Positions 48,189-64,000 of a stretch of 64,000 nt of DNA are shown here, piece after piece. The notes under the pieces were generated by a model. The model ran no database searches and was not told the origin of the DNA. It saw only the letters and a program-made list of their open reading frames with translations. The number at the start of each line of letters is the position of its first letter. Positions within the stretch are counted from its first letter, which is position 1. The DNA is taken from the NCBI GenBank assembly GCA_032358165.1, contig JAALGY010000041.1, positions 2,418,001 to 2,482,000 on the forward strand, read 5' to 3'. A program made the translations under genes and the position numbers. Source of the stretch: Diplosphaera chodatii. Taxonomy: Eukaryota; Chlorophyta; Trebouxiophyceae; Prasiolales; Stichococcaceae.

Positions 48189-49152
48189 ATGTCAGCGGTT
48201 GCCTCGCACAAGGGCAATGGCTCCGCAAGAGGCAGCGGTCCAGCAAAGCAACAACAGCAGCTCAAGCGCGGGATCGGCCCGCTCATGCTGCAGGCGCTCA
48301 TGGTCACACAGGATGACGGCAAGGAGTGGGAGCAGGTAGACATGTGCTCTCAGTAGCATCAGGTCATGAGTAGTTTCGTGCTTGTTACGCATCACAGATG
48401 ACCGCGCACATGCGCACGCTATTCAGGACATGCATGGCTCTAAACCACCTGGTGACGCCCCGCATGAATTGCGAGGCATCATCACCAGTCCCACGTGCAC
48501 AGCCGCGTGACGTGCAGGATGAGGTGCTCGACACAGTGTACTGGATGCGGCAAATCATCGCACTGCTCTGTGGCATCATCTGGGGCGGCGTACCGCTGAA
48601 GGGCTTGCCCGCATTCATCGCGTGAGCAGCAACGCTGGAAGATATCAAGCAGGCCCCTTGTGTTGGCCATCACCAGAGGTCCTACGTGTATGACAACGTT
48701 GCCGCCCTAGCATGTGCACGCTGCGGAAATCTTCATAAACCTGCTGCTTCATTGTTAACCAGGTTTATGGCGGTGAAGTTCGGCACCCTGTTCATATGGT
48801 TCAATCGAGCAGGGTATGTGTTGCTGCCAGCAAGTGCATACTCCTGACTGCACAATCACACAACCAGCAGTGTGCAGATGTCCTGAAGGCACCCGATGTC
48901 AATCTGCATGCAGGATCGATGTGGAAGAGTTTGGTGGAGCAGGCACGGTGAGACAACTCATGAACACACCCATGACACAGCAAGACGCATTGGCATGCTG
49001 CTCACGCAGCATGGCATGTGTGCAACGCAGCAGCAGGCACTTTTCCTGACTGGGCGCCTGGCTGCATGCAGGTATATAACGAGGGGCTGCCGCCGTCGGT
49101 GGGCTTGTTCACATTGGTTTGGGTGTTGACTTTCACCTTACTGCATTCGTGA
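48189..49152 (+). CDS. RAB5IF: RAB5IF/OPTI-like small ER membrane protein
   Basis: RAB5IF (C20orf24, OPTI, Rab5-interacting protein) is a small membrane protein that partners multipass-protein insertion factors in the ER and is related to EMC6. Five exons encode about 140 residues. Exon 1 (48189-48335) gives a Lys/Gln-rich cytosolic start ending GKEWEQ. Exon 2 (about 48518-48622) carries the signature DEVLDTVYWMRQIIALLCG and IIWGGVPLKGLPAFIA, closely like DEFLDVIYWFRQ-x-x-A of animals. Exon 3 gives FMAVKFGTLFIWFNRAG, exon 4 IDVEEFGGAGT, and exon 5 (49072-49152) VYNEGLPPSVGLFTLVWVLT to the stop. Spacing and the acidic EE-x-GG loop between TM segments match the family. Confidence 0.88.
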
Positions 49153-49399
49153 CAGAGTAGGCACGTTCTCAGGGTCCTCTTTTCAGGCGCTCAAGCATAG
49201 CGACAGTCATCTTCCCTTCAGACGTGCATGCACTGCGTGTGTCACGCACTGCGACCAGGCAGCCGTTGCCCCTTGCCAGGCGTGTGGCCGGCTGCCCTGC
49301 TGCCGGCTGGTGATGTTTATGCCGGTGTGCAGAAGCCCATGCTGGAGTACTGGTGTACAAAGTCATTTGACCTGGTATGCCCAAGGCTGGACAGAACAG

Positions 49400-52300
49400 T
49401 CACAACAACCGGAGGCTGTCCAGCATGTCTGCGATGTCGGCAGTTTGCTCCGCACCGCCACTGCTGCCCATTAGCACATGCCGCTGCAGGCTCATTCTGA
49501 GTTCACCATCACTCCCTGTAGCAATGCCTGTGCTGCGCTGCTTCTGCCCGCTGCCTGCTGCTTGCTCGACCAGGCCGAAGAGCACCCTGTTGACATCCTC
49601 CTGCACCTCCAGTGCATGCACCTGCATAACACGCTACATGGTCTCTTGTAAACCCAGACGGCAGGATTGGCAGACTGGTTTCCCTCTGACTGGTCAGTGG
49701 TGCGTAGGGATGTCGTGCACGTGATGGAGAAATCAGGCGGCACCTGCCTGCCCGCCTGCAGAAACATCTGACATACACAATGATGAGTTGCCTCCAAGCA
49801 TAGACGTGCCTGCGGAAAGGTGGTCTTGAGCGCAGTCACAGCGCCGTCGAATGCTGCCTCCGAGCGTGTGACGCAGTTGACTGCCAGAACACCGCCGGGC
49901 GCCAAGGCAGCGTGTGCCTGAGGTGGGAATAGACCACCAGTGCTAGTCAGCGACCATCTGCAGCCCGCACGACAGGGTGCAACGAGCGATCAACAGGACA
50001 GCTGCGCCTACATAGCTTCCCAGGGCATGTCACTGCTGGCCAGAGTGCGCAGTCAGCCGACACGCACCTGCTGCAGGAAGGCCTGCGCCAGGAAGGCCGG
50101 CGGCGGGCAGGACATGGCGGCCGCCGCGTCGCCGGAACCAGCGTCAACGACGATGGCGTCATACCGTCCCGACGCTGCCGCCGCAACAGCGGCCAGCCCA
50201 TCCTCCACTCTGACCTGCGCAGCCGTGGGGACACCAGGGTCAGCCGTTAACCCAGCCCATGCTCTGTTGCACCCATTGCCCTGATGACAAGCGTGCGCCA
50301 CTTGTGACGTCTGCATTCGACCGGCCTGAAGCATCATATGTCGAGCGCAAGGATGCAACATGACAAGTCCTCAGCACCCCACCTGCAGGTGTGCGCCCTC
50401 CGGCAGCCCGAAGTGCCGGCGCGCCAGCTGCGCCACCGCCGGGTCCAGCTCCACGGCCTCCACCGCCAGGCGGCAGCTGCCCAGCAAGCAAAGCACGCTT
50501 CAGGCGTGTGCCAGGATGCCACTGCCCATCATGCCGCACGGGTCTCGGCCACACTTTCCTGCAGCGACTGCAGGTACGCCCACCGCAGGATACTCGCAGA
50601 ACAAACATCATGGCAGGGTGCCGCAGCGCAGCACCTCGTGGCCAGGAACGCGGGCAGCCCGCCGCCGCCCAGGCCCACCACCAGCACAGCGCCCCGCGCG
50701 CCACCCTGCGACCGGGCCTCCAGGGCTGAGCCTGCAAGAGCACCCACACGGCTGTTGACTCGGCCTGCGCGCTGCAACCTACGATGCAGGCGTGCAAGCC
50801 AGCATGACGACGCTCACTCTCACTGACAAACCTATAACCCAGTGCGCGCTCCCGCTGCAGTAGCAACTCACGCATCACAAATTTGTGATGATGAATTTGC
50901 CTGTGAGAATGCGCACTTGCAAGGGAGAGCCCAGCCACGATGGCCTGGTGGTACTCGCACGGCAGCTGGCTGTGATCAACAGCAGGCTGTGCGCGCTGAT
51001 CTGGTGGCGCTGTGGGAGCGCCTGCTGCTGCTGCTGCCGCATCAATCGACTGCTGCGACTGCGTTGCAGAGCCATTGCGCTTGCCAGCCTTCTGTCTGCC
51101 TGCCTTCTTTCCTTTCTGCTGTGGCTCTTGTAGGTCGCTGCTGGCTGTATGGCTTGCCAGCACTGCCTCCGACTGAATGAGGTTCCTGTTGCTGGCAAAC
51201 ACCATGCGCCGCAACACCTGCAGCTCGTCACCACGCTGCACTGATGAGACAGCTATCCTGGTTTGTGTTGCATATGTAACATTCGGTTGTGCATTGTTGA
51301 CTCTCCTATGTAACTGATGATCATTAATGCACAGTCCAGCACATCGGATCTGGGGCCGTGTTGGAGTCAGTTCACCGGCAGCAGCATGAGCAGCACAATC
51401 AGTCTGCAACCGTCTGGACCTATCCTTGGACCTTCACCTTGTCCACGCCACCCTCCTGGAGCGTGACGTCCTCCACGATGATGGGGCCCGACAGCTGGGA
51501 GGTGGCCTCGGCGACGGTGGCGCGGCGGCCGACGCCCTCCCCCGCCGTCATGAACGGCACCGACTTGGGCATCGCCCGCGCGGCCGCCGGCGCCAGCGGC
51601 AGCACCAGCGGCGACAGCTCCGCCTGCACTGTGTCGCGGCGTCAGAACGCGCACCCCGCCCACACAGTATCGTGGTGCATGCGCATGTGGCTGTTACTAC
51701 GGGCTAGACGCATGACGCAGCAGCGCTTGAGCTCAGCATCGACAGCCGAGAGTAGTGGACGCTGCTCAGACCCAGCGCAATCCTCAAGGCTGGCATCAGA
51801 TGGATGTGCCGCAGCTGGCTGCCCAACCTGCAGCGCGGCGAGGTCGCCGTACTGCTGGCCGCGCCCCATGGACACGACGACCACGCGGCGGGAGGCGCAC
51901 CCCGCCGCCAGCTGCCGCTGCCCCTCCTCCGATGCAAACAGCCACTCGTGCTCCCGTCCCTGCAAGGCACCATCGTGGGTGTTGCAGCAGTTTCAAACAG
52001 CCCTGCACCTCTTCTAGATGGTGTCATTTACTAAGACAGTGGCCATGCTGCTGAAGGACGACGTGCCGGCTCAGTCTCTGGAGGCAGCCGACAAGCGGCA
52101 ACTGGTCTGGACAGGCCTCGTCACACGGCATTGCTGACATCCGCACCTGCGGCACGATGAACACGCCGCAGTCGCGCACAGCACGCTCTGCTGCGTCTGG
52201 CGCTAGGTCCACCACCGCCGCGCTGAAGCGCGGCTCTGATGGCGCCTCCCCTGTGGTCGTGTGCGTGGTCATCATCACGCTCCAGCTGGTAGTGATGTAA

Positions 52301-54287
52301 AGCACTCGAGCTGACTGTTCACAGTGCCACATGCCTCCAGCATGTTGGCAATAGGTTTTGTCTGCTGGTGTGACAGTCTCACCAGGCTGCGATGCTGCCG
52401 GTGAGAACATCTTGGCGCCCGCTGCTGCCTGCAGCTCCAGTCGACCGCCTGGATGCAGGTCTGCAAACGCATCCTGCACAGCCATTGCACGCTTCAAGTC
52501 GATGTTCTGCGAGTCAGCCCCTGCGCATCTTCTGGTGCTGCTGTATGGCACACACAAGCCAGGACGCGCAGCTGTTGCAGTCACCTGTGCGGCTGCAGGC
52601 CCCGGTGCCCTGCCAGCAGCGGGCCGCGGCGGCTGGTGCGGGCCAGTGACAACGCCAGCAGCCCGCTGTGCATTCGCTTCCCGCACAACCTTCGGCATTG
52701 AGACCCACACAGCATCGTGCACAGCACCTGCCAAAAATGTAACGGATTACCTGAGGGTGGCTGTGCACATGTAGCACAGCTAGCCAGGGTGGCTCAACAC
52801 ACAAGCATTGGAGCCCACCTCTCTAGCGCCAGCCAGCTGTTCGGCGTCCGGCCCGCCGGCGGCTGGGCTGAAGCGCACGTCCACCGGCGGCGCAGCGCCA
52901 CCGGCCACCAGGCCAGCCTCCCGCGCCGCCACCACCAGCAGCGGCTGCAGCGGGGAGCGCGCCATGTCGGGCGGCGGCGGCGGCTTGTGGATCGCAACCC
53001 GCCAGCCCCGCGACAGCGTCGCCAGCAGCAGCCCTGCAGCAGTGGTTGACGGCCTGAGTGGGAGCTGTGTGCTGTCACGGCCCCGCTGCCGTCATCTGGT
53101 AATCCAGGGCCGGGTGGGGGAAGGACGGGACGAGGTGTGTACCACCCAGCAACCTCTCTGAACATCCACTATTTGGGTCCATGTCTGCAGAAGCTCACGC
53201 AGGACGTGCGGCTGCGCGAGGGTGACGCAGATGTAGGTGCCGCTGGCGGGGTCCAGCACCCGAGCCACCTCCGCCAGCATCTCCGCGCCTACATGCACGT
53301 GCATCGACTGAAATTTCTTGACCAGAATGTCTGCTGCCGACAGCTGATGCGGTTCTCCATCAGGAAGCACACCCATGCCTGCTGCTGCCAGGCTGTTGCA
53401 ACCTCGGACATCCCGGCAGAGGGACACAGCAACAGCAGGGGCACGCCTGCGGTGTTCGCGCCCTCGCCCTCGTCGCCCATCAGCGCGTCCAGGCCGCCCT
53501 TGTCGAACGCGACATCGAAGCTGCCGTCCTCAAACTGCAGGTTGCCAGCAGCTATGTGCCCGCCTTTGGCTCAGGAGCTGCATCGTGCTGAGGTGCAAGC
53601 AAGCCTTGCGCTGCATACCTTGGCGTCATCATTGCAGTCCTGTGCAGTGTCCCCACTGGTCACAAAGGGCTTGCACCTTGTCCATGCGCGTCATGTCCAT
53701 CTTCAGCCAGCGCATGCGGGGCCGCTGCCGCAGGTTGCGCCGCATCATGCCCCGCACCACCGCCTCCACGAAGTCGATGTTGGTGATGTCCTGCAGCCCG
53801 TCGTCGTACCTGCAGCCAGCGGGTGGTGCACCCTGTGGGCAGTGGGCAGTTCGCTGGATCTAGCAACAGCAGCAGCCACACTGAACTCATCGTGTGAGGT
53901 TCATCAAGCAGCTCCTCTCAGGCATTGCATGTCTGGCAGCAGAACGCACATGTCGGCTGACAGGGACGAGTTGCCGCAGCCCAGCATGAGGATGCGCTTG
54001 CCGGTGCACAGCGGCGCTGCCAGCGGCTTGAGCTGCCGCCAGTCGCCATACCTACATCAGGCACAGTTATTTGCGAGGAGCTGACATTTTGTGGTCACAA
54101 TACAATGCAGTAGTCGCCGTGTTCCGCTGTATGTATTGATGGGAGTATGACATGGGGCAACCTATTGCATGCATTTGCAGCCGCACCACTCAAAGGGCCG
54201 ATCGCCGCGGGTCTTGAAGAACCCCTGCCAGAAGGTACTGGACCTGAAGTCTCCTAAATCTTCTGGGACGAGACCAACAGTAGCCAT
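49400..54287 (-). CDS. METTL13: METTL13-type two-domain methyltransferase (eEF1A N-terminus/Lys55)
   Basis: In animals METTL13 methylates eEF1A: the N-terminal domain modifies Lys55 and the C-terminal spermidine-synthase-like domain modifies the alpha-amino group. Exon 1 (start 54287) reads MATVGLVPEDLGDFRSSTFW and GFFKTRGDRPFEW. Next come YGDWRQLKPLAAPLCTG and KRILMLGCGNSSLSADM, the first SAM motif (about 53950-54055), and YDDGLQDITNIDFVEAVV. MRWLKMDMTRM, SFDVAFDKGGLDALMG and AEVARVLDPASGTYICVTLA follow (about 53090-53300). The second half shows RRMVFASNRNLIQSEAVL (about 51165-51215), VLVVGLGGGGLPAFLA (second SAM motif, about 50640-50690), LAVEAVELDPAVAQLARRHF (about 50410-50470), VEDGLAAVAAAASGRYDAIV (about 50150-50215), MAPGGVLAVNCVTRS, and VQEDVNRVLFGL with stop at 49400. 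Both domains look intact. Confidence 0.92.
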
Positions 54288-54829
54288 GCTGCAGCGCAGG
54301 TCACTCAGCTGATCCGCGCAAGCATGCTGTTATGCTGCCACGCCGAATGCAGCATGGACTGCCAAACTGGCACCAAGAAGGATCAAAGTCAGTGGGAGAC
54401 AATCCTTGCACCAAATGCTGCCCTGCCAGGAGCTCGTGCTTTCCTCTGATGCTGCAAACGTGATCAATGGACTGCTTGTCTGCTTGCGAAGGCTTCCAGT
54501 TGTGTACGTGCACGTGCATGGCACCCTGCAGCGGCGGCCAGTCTCGGAGTAGCCCGTTTGCTCGCAAGCCGCCGACACACACGTTTCAACACACATTCTG
54601 CAAGCAAGGCTTCGTGTTGTGCTTGGCATCGTGTTGCCGTAGGGTTGTCACTGCCAGGCCGCTGTGTTGCTCGGAACTGCACCAGCAGCCGGAGGATTTG
54701 CAGCTGATATAGCAGCTGGACCTCACATAGTAGGTGCAACTCACGTACTGTTTCGAAGCCACCAGTTGGCAGCTGTTCTGACGGGCGTAACAGCACAGGC
54801 GGCGTGCAGCCGCCTCGGCGTGTGGCGCC
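54288..54829. promoter_or_regulatory. Shared upstream region of divergent METTL13 and RLP24 genes
   Basis: About 540 bp between divergent start codons. Open frames on both strands are not recognisable. It presumably contains both promoters. Confidence 0.4.
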
Positions 54830-55815
54830 ATGCGCCTGGAGAAGTGCTGGTTCTGCAGTAACACGGTGTACCCAGGCCACGGCATCCAGTTCGTCCGCAA
54901 TGATGCCACGGTGAGCACAGTGCTGGCCACCATGACACCATGACTGCTGGTGCGTGCAGCACACAGTGTACAGGCGGGTGCCGACTGCAGGTGCCATGTG
55001 ACCGCAGGTGTTTCGCTTCTGCCGCTCGAAGTGCCACAAGAACTTCAAGATGAAGCGGAACCCGCGCAAGGTGCGGTGGACGAAGGCCTACCGCAAGCTG
55101 GCGGGCAAGGAGCTAGCTGAGGTGCGTGGTGCTGGCGCGTGGCTGCGCTATGCGGCCGGGCCGCAGTTGCAGATGCACCCGTGGAGACGGCCGGCAAATC
55201 TCAGCTGCATGTATGTACAGGACGCCACCTTCGAGCTGGAGCGGCGGCGCAACCGGCCCGAGAAGTACGACCGCCAGCTGATGCACAAGACCGTGCAGGC
55301 CATGCAGAAGGTTGATGAGGTAGGCGGCTAGCAACTGCTGTGCTATACTCGCGCCCCGCCCTGCTGTGTACTAGTTATCATGAGTCACGCCCTGCACGCC
55401 TCCTGATATGCTGGCGCTCTTCCGAAGCGCAGGTGCGCGTCAAGCGGCAGGAGCGATTCCACGAAGTGCGCATGGCCCGCGCCAAGGGCGCGCAGGTGAC
55501 CATGCTGAATCTCAGCCCTGCTCACCCTGACATGCTGTACCCTGAACGTGTTGGCCTGATCAAGCACTGCAAGGGTGCGGCTGCACCGGAGCTTTATGTT
55601 GTTCTTCAATCTTTGCCTCTGGATGTGCATCTGGCTCATGTGGATGGTCCCTGGTGGTGTGTCAGGTGGCGGCAGAGAAGCAGGAGCTGGAGCGGGACAT
55701 CAGCCTGGTGCGCGCCCCCGCGGCGCTCCTGCAGCAGCAGGCGGCAGAGGGCGAGCGGATCCTGGTCCCCGTCGAGACGGCGCCTCAGCAGACAGAGGAG
55801 CGCATGGCAGAGTGA
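54830..55815 (+). CDS. RLP24: Ribosome biogenesis protein RLP24 (L24e family)
   Basis: RLP24 holds the place of ribosomal protein eL24 on pre-60S particles in the nucleolus and recruits the AAA-ATPase Drg1/AFG2 for its own release. Five exons encode about 170-190 residues. Exon 1 (54830-54909) reads [20 protein letters not shown], with the first CxxC of the L24e zinc ribbon. Exon 2 (about 55009-55120) gives [20 protein letters not shown] and [16 protein letters not shown], with the second Cys pair and the RLP24-specific RNPRK-x-RWTKA-RK-AGKE. Exon 3 gives [20 protein letters not shown], exon 4 [18 protein letters not shown] and exon 5 [19 protein letters not shown] to stop at 55815. The FE-RRN-P-KYDR motif distinguishes RLP24 from eL24. 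Confidence 0.95.

Positions 55816-64000
<8,185 letters not shown>

Overview
This window comes from a nuclear chromosome of a photosynthetic eukaryote, most likely a chlorophyte green alga. The genes are cut by many short GT-AG introns (about 80-250 bp) and coding exons are GC-rich. The gene set mixes plastid functions (protoporphyrinogen oxidase, bacterial-type fused glycyl-tRNA synthetase, RNase J, RlmH-like methyltransferase, RETICULATA-related protein) with ordinary eukaryotic housekeeping functions (SMC3 cohesin, Ariadne E3 ligase, RLP24, METTL13, RAB5IF, cystinosin). I cannot name the genus from the sequence. I saw no tRNA, rRNA, CRISPR array, transposon or viral insert. Exon limits were inferred by eye from homology and splice motifs, so most internal borders are approximate; gene starts and stops are given to the base where I could read them.

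Layout, left to right: protoporphyrinogen oxidase (minus, cut by the left edge); plastid/mitochondrial GlyRS (minus); Ariadne RBR E3 ligase (plus); RlmH-type rRNA methyltransferase (minus); cystinosin (minus); M17 leucine aminopeptidase (plus); prolyl 4-hydroxylase with a ShK tail (minus); a tiny gene resembling mitoribosomal protein mL60 (plus) followed after 17 nt by a RETICULATA-related gene (plus); AAAP amino-acid transporter (minus); MoaD/MOCS2A (plus); GT61 glycosyltransferase (plus); RNase J (minus); MECR-like reductase (plus); DUF3700/TSJT1-like protein (minus); WASH-complex subunit CCDC53/WASHC3 (plus); RAB5IF/OPTI (plus); METTL13 (minus); RLP24 (plus); SMC3 (minus, cut by the right edge).

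The genes do not form one pathway. Several neighbours are divergent pairs separated by roughly 300-600 bp and probably share promoter regions (GlyRS/Ariadne, RNase J/MECR-like, TSJT1-like/WASHC3, METTL13/RLP24). Several others are tail-to-tail pairs. I did not find a wholly new multi-gene system. The observations most worth checking are the mL60-RETICULATA pair as a possible dicistronic transcript, the presence of a WASHC3 homologue, an 81-nt GC-AG intron in the RlmH gene, a perfect 81-bp tandem duplication inside an RNase J intron, and a bulged hairpin in the TSJT1/WASHC3 promoter region.
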